Shown: positions 10,089 to 21,191 of the stretch, piece by piece
How positions within the stretch are numbered: the first letter of the stretch is position 1
Layout: every line of letters starts with the position of its first letter
DNA from: an uncultured Pelagibacteraceae bacterium
GTDB lineage: Bacteria; Pseudomonadota; Alphaproteobacteria; Pelagibacterales; Pelagibacteraceae
Length of the DNA stretch: 45,753 nt
Direction of reading: 5' to 3'
NCBI GenBank assembly: GCA_902530635.1
Contig: CACABC010000007.1
Location: 1 to 45,753, forward strand
The notes under the pieces: generated by a model
What the model saw: the letters and a program-made list of their open reading frames with translations, nothing else
The model's database searches: none
What the model was told of the DNA's origin: nothing
Translations under genes and position numbers: made by a program

Positions 10089-11051
10089 TTATTTTGTTAA
10101 AGTCGGGTCAATCTTAACTGCTGATTGAAATAATTCTTTTACAGCTTTAATTGAAGTATCAAAATTTAATTTTTCACTCTTATCTAGTTCTATTTCAACT
10201 ATTTTCTCTACTCCTTTTTTACTAATAACAACTGGCACACCTGCATAAATATTTTTGTAGCCATATTCTCCGTTTAAATATGCTGCGCAAGGTAGTGTTT
10301 TTTTTAAATCTTTTAGATAGGACTCGGCCATTTCAACGCCAGAGGCTGCTGGGGCATAAAAGGCTGACCCTTTTTCCAATAACTTGACTATTTCTGCTCC
10401 ACCTTTTCTTGTTCTAGCGATGATTTCTTCCAACTTACTCTTTGATATTTTGTTTTCATTAACTAATTCTATAAGAGTTTTGTTATTTATTTTTGTTTGT
10501 TTTGGCATAGGTACCATGGTGTCTCCATGTCCTCCTAGAACTAAAGACTCGATGTTTTTTACTGGCTCCTTTAATTCCCTAGATAAAAAATATTTAAATC
10601 TAGAAGAATCTAAAATTCCTGCCATACCAACTACTTTATTGGTTGAAAATTTAGAATATTTTTGGAGTGCCATCACAATTACATCTAATGGGTTAGTAAT
10701 ACAAATCACAAAAGCGTTAGGTGATGTATCTTTAATTCCGTCTGAAACCTGTTTTATAATTTTGAGATTAGTGCCTAATAAATCATCACGCGACATCCCA
10801 GGTTTTCTTGGAACTCCTGCAGTTATAATTATAACGTCAGAATTTTTAGTATCATTATAGTTGCTTGTGCCAGTTATATTAACATTAAACCCACTGACAC
10901 CCGAAGATTGAGCAATATCCAAAGCTTTACCCTTGGCTAATCCTTCGGCAACATCAAATAAAACTACATCACCAAGCTCTTTAATTGCAATCAGATGCGC
11001 CAAAGTTCCACCGATTTGACCAGCACCTATAAGTGATATTTTTTTATTCAT
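10089..11051 (-). CDS. mdh: Malate dehydrogenase (NAD+), LDH-like type, 320 aa
   Basis: It oxidises malate to oxaloacetate in the TCA cycle. The NAD-binding start is [16 protein letters not shown] (residues 5-20) with an Asp at the end of strand 2 (VVLFDVAEG), consistent with NAD over NADP. Substrate loop and active-site residues appear in [16 protein letters not shown] (about residues 90-105) and the catalytic His in [13 protein letters not shown] (about residues 170-182). Length fits the alphaproteobacterial MDH of 320 residues. It lies 1 nt after mmsA, so the two are probably cotranscribed. Confidence 0.96.
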   Translation of the reverse strand: MNKKISLIGAGQIGGTLAHLIAIKELGDVVLFDVAEGLAKGKALDIAQSSGVSGFNVNITGTSNYNDTKNSDVIIITAGVPRKPGMSRDDLLGTNLKIIKQVSDGIKDTSPNAFVICITNPLDVIVMALQKYSKFSTNKVVGMAGILDSSRFKYFLSRELKEPVKNIESLVLGGHGDTMVPMPKQTKINNKTLIELVNENKISKSKLEEIIARTRKGGAEIVKLLEKGSAFYAPAASGVEMAESYLKDLKKTLPCAAYLNGEYGYKNIYAGVPVVISKKGVEKIVEIELDKSEKLNFDTSIKAVKELFQSAVKIDPTLTK

Positions 11052-11052
11052 T

Positions 11053-12546
11053 TTATTTCATAGTTGGCATCACAAATTCTGGATCTGATTTAATTCCAGA
11101 TGGCCATCTCGATGTTATTGTTTTTAATTTAGTATAAAATCTTACACCTTCAGGTCCATGTATACTTTGATCTCCAAATAAAGATCTTTTCCATCCACCA
11201 AAGCTATGGAATGCCATTGGAACAGGTATTGGTATATTTATTCCTACCATGCCAATTTTTACATTACTTGCGAAGGATCTGCCAGTATCTCCATCCCTTG
11301 TAAATATACTTGTACCATTCCCAAATTCATGATCGTTAACTAATGATAATGCTTCGGTGTAATCCTTTGCTCTTACAACTGAAAGGACAGGACCAAATAT
11401 TTCTTCTTTATAAATTCTCATGTCTTTTTTAACATGATCAAATAGACATCCCCCCATATAAAAACCATTTTCGTAACCCTGAAGCTTTAAATTCCTTCCG
11501 TCTACTACAAGCTTTGCACCCTCTTTTACTCCCACATCAACATAACCTTTGACTTTTTCTAAGTGCTCTTTGGTAACTAGTGGACCCATTTGAGATTTTT
11601 TATCTAATCCTGGACCGATTTTTAAAGACTCTACTTTTTTTGATAAACTTTTTACAAGAGGATCGGCAATTTTACCAACCGCTACTGCAACTGATTGTGC
11701 CATACATCTTTCTCCGGCAGAACCATATGCTGCTCCCATCAAACCATTTACTGCTTGCTCTAAATCACAGTCTGGCATTATTACACAGTGATTTTTTGCT
11801 CCCCCCAAAGCTTGGACTCTTTTTTCATTTTTTGCACAATTTTCATAAATGTATTTAGCAATTGGAGTTGAGCCAACAAAGCTAACTGCAGCAATATCTT
11901 TATTGTTAATAATTGCATCAACAGCCTCTTTATCTCCATTTACAACATTAAACACGCCTGGGGGTAGACCGGACTCTAAAAATAATTCTGCTAATTTCAT
12001 CGAACAAGATGGATCTTTCTCGGATGGTTTTAAAACAAATGTATTTCCACAAGCTATTGCCATTGGAAACATCCACATAGGGACCATTGCCGGAAAATTA
12101 AAGGGAGTAATTCCCGCACAAACACCAAGCGGTTGTCTCATTGACCAGCTATCAACATTAGTTCCTACATTTTCTGTGAATTCTCCTTTTAATAATTGTG
12201 GTATACCACAAGCAAACTCTACAACTTCCAAACCTCTTGTCAAAGATCCTTTGGCATCTTCGTAGACTTTTCCGTGTTCAGAAACAATAATTTTTGTTAG
12301 TTCATCGTAGTTTTTTTCGATCAATTCTTTAAATTTAAAAAGGACTCTGGCTCTAAACAATGGAGTTTTTTCTGACCAACTTGGAAAAGCTTTTTTTGCA
12401 GATTCAACAGCTTTGTTTAAATCAGCGCTGCTTGCAAGATTTACATTAGAACTTGCCTCCCCAGTAGCAGGATTAAAAACCTTTGCTGTTCTTTTAGACG
12501 AACCTTTTAATATTTTGCCGTCAATAAAATGCTCTATTGAATTCAT
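11053..12546 (-). CDS. mmsA: Methylmalonate-semialdehyde dehydrogenase (CoA-acylating), 497 aa
   Basis: It belongs to the aldehyde dehydrogenase superfamily. Family members convert methylmalonate or malonate semialdehyde to propionyl- or acetyl-CoA in valine, inositol and beta-alanine breakdown. The start [30 protein letters not shown] is characteristic of MmsA. The catalytic Cys is in [11 protein letters not shown] (about residues 276-286). CoA-acylating members lack the usual general-base Glu, and here the segment reads [14 protein letters not shown], as in MmsA. The end has [15 protein letters not shown], another MmsA signature. It lies 26 nt after sdhB and 1 nt before mdh, linking propionyl-CoA or acetyl-CoA supply to the TCA block. 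Confidence 0.93.
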   Translation of the reverse strand: MNSIEHFIDGKILKGSSKRTAKVFNPATGEASSNVNLASSADLNKAVESAKKAFPSWSEKTPLFRARVLFKFKELIEKNYDELTKIIVSEHGKVYEDAKGSLTRGLEVVEFACGIPQLLKGEFTENVGTNVDSWSMRQPLGVCAGITPFNFPAMVPMWMFPMAIACGNTFVLKPSEKDPSCSMKLAELFLESGLPPGVFNVVNGDKEAVDAIINNKDIAAVSFVGSTPIAKYIYENCAKNEKRVQALGGAKNHCVIMPDCDLEQAVNGLMGAAYGSAGERCMAQSVAVAVGKIADPLVKSLSKKVESLKIGPGLDKKSQMGPLVTKEHLEKVKGYVDVGVKEGAKLVVDGRNLKLQGYENGFYMGGCLFDHVKKDMRIYKEEIFGPVLSVVRAKDYTEALSLVNDHEFGNGTSIFTRDGDTGRSFASNVKIGMVGINIPIPVPMAFHSFGGWKRSLFGDQSIHGPEGVRFYTKLKTITSRWPSGIKSDPEFVMPTMK

Positions 12547-12572
12547 TTTGTTATTAATGATTAATTAAGCTT

Positions 12573-13349
12573 TTAGCTCGTTGCAAGCATTTTTTTAATA
12601 GATCCAATTGCTTTAGCAGGATTTAAACCTTTTGGGCAAGAATTAGTGCAATTCATAATCGTATGACATCTATACAGTTTAAGCTCATCTGCAACTTTTT
12701 TTAATCTTTCTTTTCTCTCTTCGTCTCTGCTGTCAGTTATCCAACGATATGCTTGCAATAAAACTGCTGGTCCTAAATATTTGTCTCCATTCCACCAATA
12801 GCTAGGGCAAGAAGTTGAGCAACATGCACAAAGTATACACTCATAATAACCATCAAGTTTTGCTCTGTCTTCTTGCGATTGTTTGATTTCTGCAGATGTT
12901 TTTTCTCCAACTTTTGCTTTTAACCAAGGTTCTACTGACTCGTATTGTTTATAAAGCGTAGTCAAATCACCAACTAAATCCTTGATCACTTTTAAATGGG
13001 GTAATGGATAAATATTTAATTCACCTTTAATATCTGAGTGAGATTTTATACAAGATAATGTGTTTACCCCGTCAACGTTCATAGCGCATGAACCACAAAC
13101 ACCGTGTGCACAAGATCTTCTAAAAGTTAAAGTTGAATCAATTTCATTCTTAATTTTAAAAAGAATATCCAATACTTTAGGTCCGCACTCATTTAAATCT
13201 ACTTCGAATGTATCTATTCTTGGATTTTCATTGCTAGATGGGTTCCACCTGTAAACATTAACTTTTTTTAAATTATTTGATCCAGTTTTGTCTTCGTAGT
13301 ATTTGCCTTTTAAAATTTTAGAGTTTTGTGGAAGGCTAAATTGAACCAT
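12573..13349 (-). CDS. sdhB: Succinate dehydrogenase iron-sulfur subunit, 258 aa
   Basis: It carries electrons from the SdhA flavin to the membrane quinone site. The [2Fe-2S] ligands are C80, C85, C88 and C100 ([13 protein letters not shown]...LSC). The [4Fe-4S] and [3Fe-4S] ligands are in [17 protein letters not shown] (C171, C174, C177, C181) and [17 protein letters not shown]. All three cluster sets are complete, in contrast to the altered anchor subunits. The ATG shares one base with the sdhA stop (TAATG), which suggests translational coupling. Length is normal (about 260). Confidence 0.97.
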   Translation of the reverse strand: MVQFSLPQNSKILKGKYYEDKTGSNNLKKVNVYRWNPSSNENPRIDTFEVDLNECGPKVLDILFKIKNEIDSTLTFRRSCAHGVCGSCAMNVDGVNTLSCIKSHSDIKGELNIYPLPHLKVIKDLVGDLTTLYKQYESVEPWLKAKVGEKTSAEIKQSQEDRAKLDGYYECILCACCSTSCPSYWWNGDKYLGPAVLLQAYRWITDSRDEERKERLKKVADELKLYRCHTIMNCTNSCPKGLNPAKAIGSIKKMLATS

Positions 13350-15124
13350 TAATATATTCGCTCCCTCGGTGGAAAGTATTGCACATCATTTGTTAGCGTT
13401 TTAGCATGAACGGGCCTGTAGGCAACTTTAACATCATTTCCTTTTTGCCAAGCTAAAGTATGAGTCATATATTTCTTATCGTCTCTATTTTTGTAGTCCT
13501 CTCTTGCGTGAGCTCCTCGACTTTCTTTTCTGTGATAAGCTGAGTCTATTGTTGTCATTGCTTGTCTTATAAGATTATCAAATTCAAGAGTTTCAACTAG
13601 ATCTGTATTAAATAATAATGATTTGTCTGATACTGAGATATCCTGCATACCCTCAAAAGGTTTTCTAATTTGATCCATACCTTCTTTTAATGTTTTTTCT
13701 GTTCTGAAAACTGCACATTTAGATTGCATGGTTTTCTGCATTGAAAGTCTTAGTTCAGAAGTTTTTGTTGAACCAGATGAGTTACGAAGTTTATCAAATC
13801 TAGTTAAACATTTATCTGTTTCACTTTGTGGTATCTCTTCGTGCGGAGTTCCAGGTTTAATAAGCTCTGCTGCTCTGTTTGCTGCAGATTTTCCAAAAAC
13901 TACTAAATCTATTAAAGAGTTTGACCCTAACCTGTTAGCGCCGTGAACAGATACACATGCGGCCTCTCCTATAGCCATCAATCCTGGTACTGTGGACTCT
14001 TTTCCATTTAAAGTTAAAACTTCAGCTTTATAGTTTGTCGGAATTCCTCCCATATTATAATGAACTGTAGGTACAACTGGAATAGGATCTTTTCTAACAT
14101 CAACCTCACAAAAAGTTTTTGCAGACTCCGCAATTCCAGGTAGTCTTTCTTCAATTACTTTTGGATCTAAATGATTTAAATGTAAATTTACGTAATCTTT
14201 ATTTTTGCCAACTCCTCTTCCTTCATTAATTTCAACTGCTATCGATCTACTTACAACGTCCCTTGAAGCTAAATCTTTAGCTTTTGGAGCATATTTTTCC
14301 ATAAATCTTTCACCCTTCGAGTTTAAAAGATAACCACCTTCACCTCTTACACCTTCTGATATTAAAGTTCCCACTCCATAAATTCCCGTTGGATGAAACT
14401 GAACGAATTCCATATCCTGCAATGGCAATCCTGCTCTTAGTGCCATACCGTTTCCATCTCCAGTACATGTATGTGCTGAGGTTGCTGTATAATAAACTTT
14501 ACCATAACCTCCTGTAGCTAAAATTGTTATATGTGACCTAAATCTATGTATTGTTCCGTCATTTAAGTTCCAAGCAATAAGACCCTTACACTCACCATTT
14601 TTCATTAAAAGGTCTAAAGCAAAATATTCTATAAAAAATTCTGTATTATGTTTAAGTGCTTGACCATATAAAGTGTGTAATATTGCATGACCAGTTCTAT
14701 CTGCAGCTGCGCAGGTTCTTTGTACGGACTCATTTCCATAATTTTTTGTCATTCCTCCAAATGCTCTTTGATAGATTTTTCCTTCTTTTGTTCTACTAAA
14801 TGGAACGCCATATTTTTCTAGTTCGATTACAGCTTTTGGTGCTTCTTTGCATAAGTGCTCAATTGCATCCTGGTCACCCAACCAGTCTGATCCTTTGACT
14901 GTATCGTACATATGCCATCTCCAATCATCTTCGCCCATATTTCCGAGAGCAGCAGAAATTCCTCCTTGAGCAGCAGATGTATGGCTTCTAGTAGGAAATA
15001 CTTTTGATATGCATGCAGTCTTTAGGCCTGCTTCGGATAGTCCAACAGCTGCTCTCAAACCTGATCCTCCAGCCCCAAGAACTACTACATCGTATTCATG
15101 ATCTATAATTTTATAAGCTTTCAT
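13349..15124 (-). CDS. sdhA: Succinate dehydrogenase flavoprotein subunit, 591 aa
   Basis: This catalytic subunit oxidises succinate to fumarate. The FAD fold begins [17 protein letters not shown] (residues 13-29), and the histidine that binds FAD covalently is H48 in [10 protein letters not shown]. Substrate-site motifs HPTGIYG, the GEGGYLLN segment with neighbouring Arg, and [11 protein letters not shown] are present. The C-terminal domain has the [14 protein letters not shown] segment typical of SdhA. Length is typical (about 590-600). It lies between sdhD (5 nt upstream) and sdhB (1-base overlap), the standard order C-D-A-B. Confidence 0.97.
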   Translation of the reverse strand: MKAYKIIDHEYDVVVLGAGGSGLRAAVGLSEAGLKTACISKVFPTRSHTSAAQGGISAALGNMGEDDWRWHMYDTVKGSDWLGDQDAIEHLCKEAPKAVIELEKYGVPFSRTKEGKIYQRAFGGMTKNYGNESVQRTCAAADRTGHAILHTLYGQALKHNTEFFIEYFALDLLMKNGECKGLIAWNLNDGTIHRFRSHITILATGGYGKVYYTATSAHTCTGDGNGMALRAGLPLQDMEFVQFHPTGIYGVGTLISEGVRGEGGYLLNSKGERFMEKYAPKAKDLASRDVVSRSIAVEINEGRGVGKNKDYVNLHLNHLDPKVIEERLPGIAESAKTFCEVDVRKDPIPVVPTVHYNMGGIPTNYKAEVLTLNGKESTVPGLMAIGEAACVSVHGANRLGSNSLIDLVVFGKSAANRAAELIKPGTPHEEIPQSETDKCLTRFDKLRNSSGSTKTSELRLSMQKTMQSKCAVFRTEKTLKEGMDQIRKPFEGMQDISVSDKSLLFNTDLVETLEFDNLIRQAMTTIDSAYHRKESRGAHAREDYKNRDDKKYMTHTLAWQKGNDVKVAYRPVHAKTLTNDVQYFPPRERIY

Positions 15125-15129
15125 AATAT

Positions 15130-15453
15130 TTATAATTTAATTAAATATATAATTATTAATAATGTCATTACTATACTAAATAAAACAAGCAATCTGTTTG
15201 CGGCATTTTTGAATTTTATGTCACTAATATAGTCCTCAAATACCTCACTAATAGTGAGAGTATAAAAAGTAAAAGCCAATATTGTGAATAAAGAAAATAG
15301 AATTTTGGTTAATATACTAGAGAAAAACAATGTTAATTGAGAATTATTACCATCAAATAATGTTACGAAACTAATTACAAACCAAATTAAAAATGGAATT
15401 AATAAGCCTGAAGAAATTTTGATTGTTAACCATTTTGTAGTAGCTCTGATCAT
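15130..15453 (-). CDS. sdhD: Succinate dehydrogenase membrane anchor, 107 aa; contains no histidine
   Basis: Small anchor subunit with three hydrophobic helices (about residues 14-34, 44-66, 83-105). Position between sdhC and sdhA plus the EDYI motif identify it. D74 and Y75 align with E. coli SdhD D82 and Y83, the quinone-binding tyrosine. The E. coli haem b ligand H71 aligns by spacing (11 residues before the Asp) with F63, and the protein has no His or Cys at all. This subunit therefore cannot supply a usual axial haem ligand. It lies 1 nt after sdhC. Identification is good from context; the alignment was made by eye against remembered E. coli sequence. Confidence 0.88.
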   Translation of the reverse strand: MIRATTKWLTIKISSGLLIPFLIWFVISFVTLFDGNNSQLTLFFSSILTKILFSLFTILAFTFYTLTISEVFEDYISDIKFKNAANRLLVLFSIVMTLLIIIYLIKL

Positions 15454-15454
15454 T

Positions 15455-15832
15455 CTAAATAATATTCCTTCCTAAAAGGTATAGTAAAATTGCTAAGACA
15501 AAGGATGCTATTATGGAAATTATACCTGTTATCTGAGATACTTTTAAATCAAAACCATATCCTATGTCCCATGCTAAATGTCTGATCTCATTTACAATTT
15601 GAAAGCTGAATGACCAACACAAAGATATTATTAAAAACTTTCCAAAAAAAGATTGTGAAATTATTTGAAAAATTTGTGAATTAAAACTGCTAAAAAGTAA
15701 TACAGATGAAATAAAAATAAAGCCGATAAAATTAATTACACCAACAATTCTATGAGCGATAGAGAGAAGTGATGATATGTGCCATCTATAAACTTGGAGG
15801 TGTGGTGACAATGGTTTGTCTTTATTTTCCAT
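15455..15832 (-). CDS. sdhC: Succinate dehydrogenase cytochrome b556-type subunit, 125 aa; haem-ligand His replaced by Gln
   Basis: Anchor subunit with three transmembrane helices. The start KPLSPHLQVYRWHISSLLS and the motif SIAHRIVG are typical of proteobacterial SdhC; S24 and R28 correspond to the E. coli quinone-site residues S27 and R31. The segment FQIVNEIRHLAWDIGYG matches YHVVVGIRHMMMDFGY in E. coli, but the haem ligand H84 is Q78 here, and the following Gly is Glu. The second His of that motif (H85) is kept. Its 3' end (stop) lies next to sdhD, and its first 11 nt overlap the 3' end of asd. Confidence 0.92.
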   Translation of the reverse strand: MENKDKPLSPHLQVYRWHISSLLSIAHRIVGVINFIGFIFISSVLLFSSFNSQIFQIISQSFFGKFLIISLCWSFSFQIVNEIRHLAWDIGYGFDLKVSQITGIISIIASFVLAILLYLLGRNII

Positions 15833-16829
15833 AATATTTTTTTATTAATTCTTCTGCAATTTGCACTGTATTCAATGCAGCCCCTTTAAGTAAATTATCA
15901 GAAACGACCCACATATTAAGTGCTTTATCATTGGAGCTATCTTGTCGAATTCTAGAAATAAAAGTTAAATAGCTATTTTCTGCTTCCAGAGGGGTTATAT
16001 AACCTCCATCTTTTCTTTCATCTAAAACTTTGCATCCATCAGATTTAATTAAAATATCTTTTACATCTTTGATGTCGAAGGATTTTTCAAATTCAACATT
16101 AATTGACTCGGAATGAGATACTAAAACAGGTACTCTAACACAAGTAGCTGTTATTTTAATTTTATTATCTAAAATTTTTTGTGTTTCCTTTATCATTTTC
16201 TGCTCTTCTTTTGTATATCCTTCATCAACAAATTCATCTATATGAGGTATCAAATTAAAAGCAATTTGCTTAGTGAAGTTTTTGGAGTTAATTTTTTTAC
16301 CAGATAAAAAATCTTTTGATTGATTAACCAACTCATCCATTGGAGCTTTTCCTGCTCCAGATACAGATTGATATGTAGAAACAATAACCCTTTTAATTTT
16401 AAATTGATCATGCAATGGCTTTAGAGCTACTACCATTTGAATAGTAGAGCAATTAGGGTTAGCAATTATATTTTTCTTTTTGTACGTTACTAATTTATCC
16501 AAGTTAACCTCAGGAACTATTAAAGGTACATCTTTATCCATTCTAAAAAATTTTGAATTATCAATTACAACTGTTTTTTTGCTTGCTTTCGGAACCCATT
16601 TTTCAGCTATCTTGCTTCCAGCGGCAAAAAAAGTTATTTGAGAATTTGAAAAATCATATTTTTCAAGACTTTGAATTTGAATTTCATTTCCTCTAAATTT
16701 AATTTTTTTTCCTTCACTCTTTTCAGATGCAACTAAAAATAACTCAGAGATTTTAATTTTAGATTTCTCTAAAATTTCAATAGTTTTTCTTCCAACGTTG
16801 CCGGTGGCACCAATTATAGCTAAGTTCAT
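15822..16829 (-). CDS. asd: Aspartate-semialdehyde dehydrogenase, 335 aa
   Basis: It reduces aspartyl phosphate to aspartate semialdehyde with NADPH, the branch point for lysine/diaminopimelate, threonine and methionine. The nucleotide fold starts MNLAIIGATGNVGRKT. The catalytic Cys lies in IIANPNCSTIQMV (about residue 127). The substrate-binding Arg and His are in SVSGAGKAPMDEL and FNLIPHIDEF downstream, and CVRVPVLVSHSESINVEF matches the family's C-terminal part. It is 13 nt after leuB and overlaps sdhC by 11 nt. dapF, a later enzyme of the diaminopimelate branch, lies on the opposite strand in the same window. Confidence 0.95.
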   Translation of the reverse strand: MNLAIIGATGNVGRKTIEILEKSKIKISELFLVASEKSEGKKIKFRGNEIQIQSLEKYDFSNSQITFFAAGSKIAEKWVPKASKKTVVIDNSKFFRMDKDVPLIVPEVNLDKLVTYKKKNIIANPNCSTIQMVVALKPLHDQFKIKRVIVSTYQSVSGAGKAPMDELVNQSKDFLSGKKINSKNFTKQIAFNLIPHIDEFVDEGYTKEEQKMIKETQKILDNKIKITATCVRVPVLVSHSESINVEFEKSFDIKDVKDILIKSDGCKVLDERKDGGYITPLEAENSYLTFISRIRQDSSNDKALNMWVVSDNLLKGAALNTVQIAEELIKKYYGK

Positions 16830-16842
16830 TTTTGAGACTATT

Positions 16843-17946
16843 TTAATTTAAATTTGATATAATTGCATCACCCATATCTGAGGTGGATACCTTTTTCTTT
16901 CCTTTTGACATTATATCAGGGGTTCTTAAACCATCTTCCAAGGTCTTTTCAACAGCTTTGTCTAACATGGCAGACTCTTTTTCTAAACCAAGAGAATATT
17001 TTAATGCCATAGAAAAACTTAATATAGTTGCAATTGGGTTAGATATATTTTTTCCAGCGATATCAGGTGCTGAACCATGAACTGGCTCATACAAAGATCT
17101 TGTTCTACCATTCTTGTCTTTGTCACCTAAAGATGCTGAGGGTAATAATCCTAGAGATCCTGTTAGCATTGCTGCTTCATCTGACAACATGTCTCCAAAT
17201 AAATTATCTGCTAGTATTACATCAAATTGTTTTGGATTTCTTAAAAGTTGCATAGCACAATTGTCTGCGAGCATATGATTTAATTCTATTTTTTTATACT
17301 CTTTGTCCTTTAGAATTTGAACTTCTTCTCTCCATAAAACTCCTGCCTCCATAACATTGGATTTTTCGCAGGATGTTACTTTGTTTTTTCTTTTTGCTGC
17401 TAATTCAAAAGCTACCTTAGCAATTCTTCTTATTTCTTTGGTTGTATAAACGTGTGTGTTAACACCTCTCCGTTCTCCATTTTCTATAGGTTTTACTCCT
17501 CTTGGTTCTCCAAAATAAATCCCTCCTGTTAACTCTCTTACTATTAAAATATCAAGACCTGAAACCACTTCTGGTTTTAATGTAGAGGAGTCAACAAGTT
17601 GTTTAAAACATATTGCTGGCCTTAAATTTGCAAATAATTTTAATTCTTTTCTTAATTTGAGAAGAGCTCTTTCAGGTTTTTTTGAAAATTCTAATTTGTC
17701 GTACTGTGGTCCACCACAGGCACCAACTATAACTGCATCACTTTCCACCGCTCTATAAAACACTTCGTCTGTTATAGGCACACCATGTTTGTCTATGGCT
17801 GCTCCACCGATCAAATCTTGATCAATTTTAAAATCTAATGATTTTTTTTTATTAAACCAATCGATAACTTTTTTTGTCTCACCAACAACTTCTGGACCTA
17901 TTCCGTCACCGGGAAGTAACAATATTTTTTTTTGATTTATAGCCAT
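16843..17946 (-). CDS. leuB: 3-isopropylmalate dehydrogenase, 367 aa
   Basis: It oxidises and decarboxylates 3-isopropylmalate in leucine synthesis. I place the start at the ATG at 17946 ([20 protein letters not shown]), because the family starts here and the leuD stop is only one base upstream; an in-frame extension to 18003 would lie inside leuD. The characteristic [10 protein letters not shown] motif, the [10 protein letters not shown] helix and [13 protein letters not shown] are present, with NAD specificity residues in this segment. Length about 367 is typical. It forms a tight leuC-leuD-leuB run with one-base gaps. Confidence 0.95.
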   Translation of the reverse strand: MAINQKKILLLPGDGIGPEVVGETKKVIDWFNKKKSLDFKIDQDLIGGAAIDKHGVPITDEVFYRAVESDAVIVGACGGPQYDKLEFSKKPERALLKLRKELKLFANLRPAICFKQLVDSSTLKPEVVSGLDILIVRELTGGIYFGEPRGVKPIENGERRGVNTHVYTTKEIRRIAKVAFELAAKRKNKVTSCEKSNVMEAGVLWREEVQILKDKEYKKIELNHMLADNCAMQLLRNPKQFDVILADNLFGDMLSDEAAMLTGSLGLLPSASLGDKDKNGRTRSLYEPVHGSAPDIAGKNISNPIATILSFSMALKYSLGLEKESAMLDKAVEKTLEDGLRTPDIMSKGKKKVSTSDMGDAIISNLN

Positions 17947-17947
17947 C

Positions 17948-18544
17948 TTATAACCAAGGTTTACTTTGAGACATTTTACTCTCAAAATTATTAATGTTTT
18001 CAACTTTTTTTAATGACAGCGCAATGTCATCTAAACCTTCTAATAAACATTTCTTTTTAAAAGAGTCTAATTTAAATTTAAATGACTTATTTCCATAAAC
18101 GACTTCTTGCTCCTGAAGTTTCACTTCAATACTTTCTTTTCTTGAAGAATATTCTTTTAATTCATTGACAATATCTTCACTTACAATAACGGGGAGTATC
18201 CCGTTTTTGAAACAATTGTTATAGAATATATCTGCAAAGCTCTCACTTATTATGACTTTAATACCAAAATCTAGTAAAGCCCATGGTGCATGTTCTCTCG
18301 ATGATCCACAGCCAAAATTTTTTCCAGTAATTAATATTTTAGAACTTTTAAATGGCTCATTATCTAAAATAAAACCTTTGATTGGATTTCCTTTTTCATC
18401 AAACCTCATTTCATAAAATAAGCTTTTACCTAAACCAGATCTCTTTATAGTTTTTAAAAATTGTTTAGGTATGATTTTATCAGTATCTATATTCATTAAA
18501 GGAATATATGCCGGAATACTTTTAATTTTAGAAAACTTTTCCAT
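17948..18544 (-). CDS. leuD: 3-isopropylmalate dehydratase small subunit, 198 aa
   Basis: With LeuC it isomerises 2-isopropylmalate to 3-isopropylmalate. The swivelling domain has [15 protein letters not shown] (about residues 18-32) and the family signature [18 protein letters not shown], where the GSSREH loop contacts substrate. The ATG at 18544 lies one base after the leuC stop and is preferred over an in-frame TTG at 18556 that would overlap leuC. Length is typical (about 200). The run leuC-leuD-leuB downstream of rplS is a known alphaproteobacterial arrangement. Confidence 0.95.
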   Translation of the reverse strand: MEKFSKIKSIPAYIPLMNIDTDKIIPKQFLKTIKRSGLGKSLFYEMRFDEKGNPIKGFILDNEPFKSSKILITGKNFGCGSSREHAPWALLDFGIKVIISESFADIFYNNCFKNGILPVIVSEDIVNELKEYSSRKESIEVKLQEQEVVYGNKSFKFKLDSFKKKCLLEGLDDIALSLKKVENINNFESKMSQSKPWL

Positions 18545-18545
18545 T

Positions 18546-19949
18546 TTAATTATCAAACTTTCTTACATCTGATAGATGTCCTTCGATCGCAGCAGCTGCA
18601 GCCATTGCTGGAGAAACTAGGTGAGTTCTTCCTCCACGTCCTTGTCTTCCTTCAAAATTTCTGTTTGAAGTTGATGCACATCTTTCTCTTGGTTTTAATT
18701 GATCTTCATTCATTCCAAGGCACATTGAACATCCAGGCTCTCTCCATTCAAAACCTGAGTTTTTAAAAATTTTATCTAAACCTTCTTGCTCTGCTTGATT
18801 TTTAACAAGTCCAGATCCAGGAACGACCATCGCATTTACATGTCCTGCTATTTTCTTATTTTTAAGAAGTTTTGCTGCTTCTCTTAAATCCTGAATTCGT
18901 CCATTAGTACAACTTCCAATAAAAACTTTATCAATTTTTATCTCAGTCATCTTTGTATTCGGTTTCAAACCCATATAATCAAGAGATCTTTCCATTGCAA
19001 TACGTCTATCATTATCTTTTTCTTTTGTTGGATCTGGTACTGATCCATTTACTGGAACAACATCTTGAGGAGAAGTTCCCCAGGTTACTTGTGGAACAAC
19101 GTCGTTTCCATTAATTAATATTTCTTTATCAAACTTACAATCATTGTCAGATTTTAGTTGGTTCCAATAATCTAATGCTTTCTTCCAGTTATCATTTTTG
19201 GGTGACATGGGTTTGTTTTCTAAGTATTTAAAGGTCTTTTCATCTGGCTGTATTAATCCTGCTCTTGCACCACCCTCAATAGTCATATTACAAACTGTCA
19301 TCCTTTCTTCTATACTAAAATTTTTTATAACATCACCAGAGTATTCAATAACAAAACCTGTTCCACCAGCAGTTCCAATCGTTCCGATAATTTTCAAAAT
19401 AACATCCTTAGCTGTTACACCAACTGATAATTTTCCATCAACTTTCAGAAGTAAATTTTTAGATTTTTTTTGAATAAGTGTTTGAGTTGCCAAAACATGT
19501 TCTACCTCAGAGGTTCCTATTCCGAAAGCCAGAGATCCGAAGGCTCCATGAGTAGCTGTGTGGCTATCTCCACATACTATTATTGTGCCTGGTTGAGTAA
19601 ATCCTTGCTCAGGACCAATTATATGCACTATACCTTGTCTTTTATCATTCATATCAAAAAGAGGCACTCCAAATTCTTTGCAATTCTTTCTTAGTGTATC
19701 TACTTGAATTTTTGATTGTTGATCACTAATTCCTTTTGATCGATCTGTGGTAGGAACGTTATGATCAGCTACCGCTAAAGTAAAATTTGGCTTTCTAACT
19801 TTTCTTTTATTCATTCTTAAACCTTCAAAAGCCTGAGGACTTGTTACCTCATGCACCAAGTGTCTATCTACATACAGAAGCGATGTTCCATCATCTTGCT
19901 CATAAACAAGATGATCATCCCAAATTTTATCGTATAAAGTTTTTGGCAT
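18546..19949 (-). CDS. leuC: 3-isopropylmalate dehydratase large subunit, 467 aa
   Basis: This aconitase-family subunit holds the [4Fe-4S] cluster. Cluster cysteines are in [17 protein letters not shown] (about residue 350) and [15 protein letters not shown] (about 410-425). The start [41 protein letters not shown] is a very typical LeuC N-terminus. The end has [26 protein letters not shown]. Full length for the family (about 466). It lies 6 nt after rplS and is the first gene of the leucine segment. Confidence 0.97.
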   Translation of the reverse strand: MPKTLYDKIWDDHLVYEQDDGTSLLYVDRHLVHEVTSPQAFEGLRMNKRKVRKPNFTLAVADHNVPTTDRSKGISDQQSKIQVDTLRKNCKEFGVPLFDMNDKRQGIVHIIGPEQGFTQPGTIIVCGDSHTATHGAFGSLAFGIGTSEVEHVLATQTLIQKKSKNLLLKVDGKLSVGVTAKDVILKIIGTIGTAGGTGFVIEYSGDVIKNFSIEERMTVCNMTIEGGARAGLIQPDEKTFKYLENKPMSPKNDNWKKALDYWNQLKSDNDCKFDKEILINGNDVVPQVTWGTSPQDVVPVNGSVPDPTKEKDNDRRIAMERSLDYMGLKPNTKMTEIKIDKVFIGSCTNGRIQDLREAAKLLKNKKIAGHVNAMVVPGSGLVKNQAEQEGLDKIFKNSGFEWREPGCSMCLGMNEDQLKPRERCASTSNRNFEGRQGRGGRTHLVSPAMAAAAAIEGHLSDVRKFDN

Positions 19950-19955
19950 TATAAA

Positions 19956-20489
19956 TTATTTTTTTAAGTTTTCTGGTTTTTTATTTTCTTTTTTTTCTGA
20001 AACTTTTTTGGGTAACTCTGATTTTTCTTTTTGATTTTCTAAGTTACTTACTTTTGAAGCATCAGATTTAACAACTTCTGTTGGACTAGTTTTAATCTGA
20101 TCCTTAACTTCAACTTCTATTCCAATATTTTTTTTCATTTTTTCTGCGATTCTTGCAGATTTACCTTTTCTATCTCTTAAATAGTAAAGTTTTGCTCTTC
20201 TTACTTTTCCAGATCTAATAACTTTTATTGAGCTTACAATAGGACTATAAAGTGCAAATGTTCTCTCAACACCTTCACCAAAAGAAATTTTTCTTACTTT
20301 AAAAGAAGAATTAAGACTCCTATTTTTTTTAGCAATGCAAACCCCTTCAAAATTTTGAATTCTTTCTCTTTTTCCCTCAACGATTCTTACACCTACTCGA
20401 ATAGTGTCGCCTGGAAAAAATTCAGTTATTTTCTTCTTAGAGATTAGTTTTTCTAGGTTCGCTTTATTTATATCTTCAATGTTTTTCAT
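19956..20489 (-). CDS. rplS: Ribosomal protein L19 with a charged C-terminal extension, 177 aa
   Basis: L19 sits at the 30S-50S interface. Residues about 1-120 are the conserved protein: [30 protein letters not shown], then [19 protein letters not shown] and [21 protein letters not shown]. Bacterial L19 is usually 115-130 residues long; here a further 50 or so Lys/Glu/Ser-rich residues follow and look disordered. S16 in the same operon has a similar tail. The first 14 nt overlap the end of trmD, the usual neighbour. Confidence 0.96.
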   Translation of the reverse strand: MKNIEDINKANLEKLISKKKITEFFPGDTIRVGVRIVEGKRERIQNFEGVCIAKKNRSLNSSFKVRKISFGEGVERTFALYSPIVSSIKVIRSGKVRRAKLYYLRDRKGKSARIAEKMKKNIGIEVEVKDQIKTSPTEVVKSDASKVSNLENQKEKSELPKKVSEKKENKKPENLKK

Positions 20490-21180
20490 TTTTTTTACTT
20501 TTTAAATATTTTTCCCAAAGATCTGGTCTCTGGCGACGTGTTATATCCTTAGATTGTGACAAACGCCAGTCCTTAATTTTAGCATGATCCCCGGACAATA
20601 GTACATCTGGAACACTTTTTTTTTCCCAAATTTGAGGTTTTGTATATTGTGGATATTCTAAAAGTCCATTTTCAAAACTTTCATCATTTTTAGATTTCTC
20701 ATTGCCTAATATACCTGGTAATAATCTTAGTACAGCATCAATTACTACAAAAGAGGCTGACTCTCCCCCAGATAAAATGTAATCACCAATGCTAACCTCC
20801 TCTATGTTTCTTGTACCTAAAACACGCTCATCAATACCTTCGAAATGACCACAAATTATATTGATGGTCTTCTCTTTTGTTAAGTTTTTAGCAAAATTTT
20901 GATCGAATTTTTTCCCTTTCGGAGAAAGATAAAAAATTTTCTCATTTTTTTTTATTTTACTATCTAAAGACTTTCCTAGGATGTCTGGTTTTAAAAGCAT
21001 TCCATTTCCACCACCAAAAGGTTTATCATCAACCGTTTTGTGTTTATCTTCTGCTGCGTCTCGAATATTTATAATCTCTAAGCTCCATATTTTTTTTTCT
21101 AAAGCTTTTCCGTACAGCCCTTTATTTAGTGGACCTGGAAAAATTTCTGGATACAAAGTAAATACTCGAGCCTTCCACAT
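20476..21180 (-). CDS. trmD: tRNA (guanine-37-N1) methyltransferase, 234 aa
   Basis: It methylates G37 of tRNAs reading CNN codons using S-adenosylmethionine, preventing +1 frameshifts. The start [19 protein letters not shown] and the motifs [29 protein letters not shown] and [29 protein letters not shown] form the trefoil-knot SPOUT fold and AdoMet site. The end has the [15 protein letters not shown] segment typical of TrmD. Length is normal (about 230-250). It sits between the SnoaL-like gene (11 nt upstream) and rplS (14-nt overlap). Confidence 0.96.
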   Translation of the reverse strand: MWKARVFTLYPEIFPGPLNKGLYGKALEKKIWSLEIINIRDAAEDKHKTVDDKPFGGGNGMLLKPDILGKSLDSKIKKNEKIFYLSPKGKKFDQNFAKNLTKEKTINIICGHFEGIDERVLGTRNIEEVSIGDYILSGGESASFVVIDAVLRLLPGILGNEKSKNDESFENGLLEYPQYTKPQIWEKKSVPDVLLSGDHAKIKDWRLSQSKDITRRQRPDLWEKYLKSKKNEKH

Positions 21181-21191
21181 TGTTTTTTTTT

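Noticed and set aside
17947-18003. Longer N-terminus for LeuB
   Set aside because: The extension would lie inside leuD; LeuB proteins start at the ATG at 17946.
18545-18556. TTG start for LeuD
   Set aside because: It overlaps leuC; the ATG one base after the leuC stop fits the family and the gene spacing.
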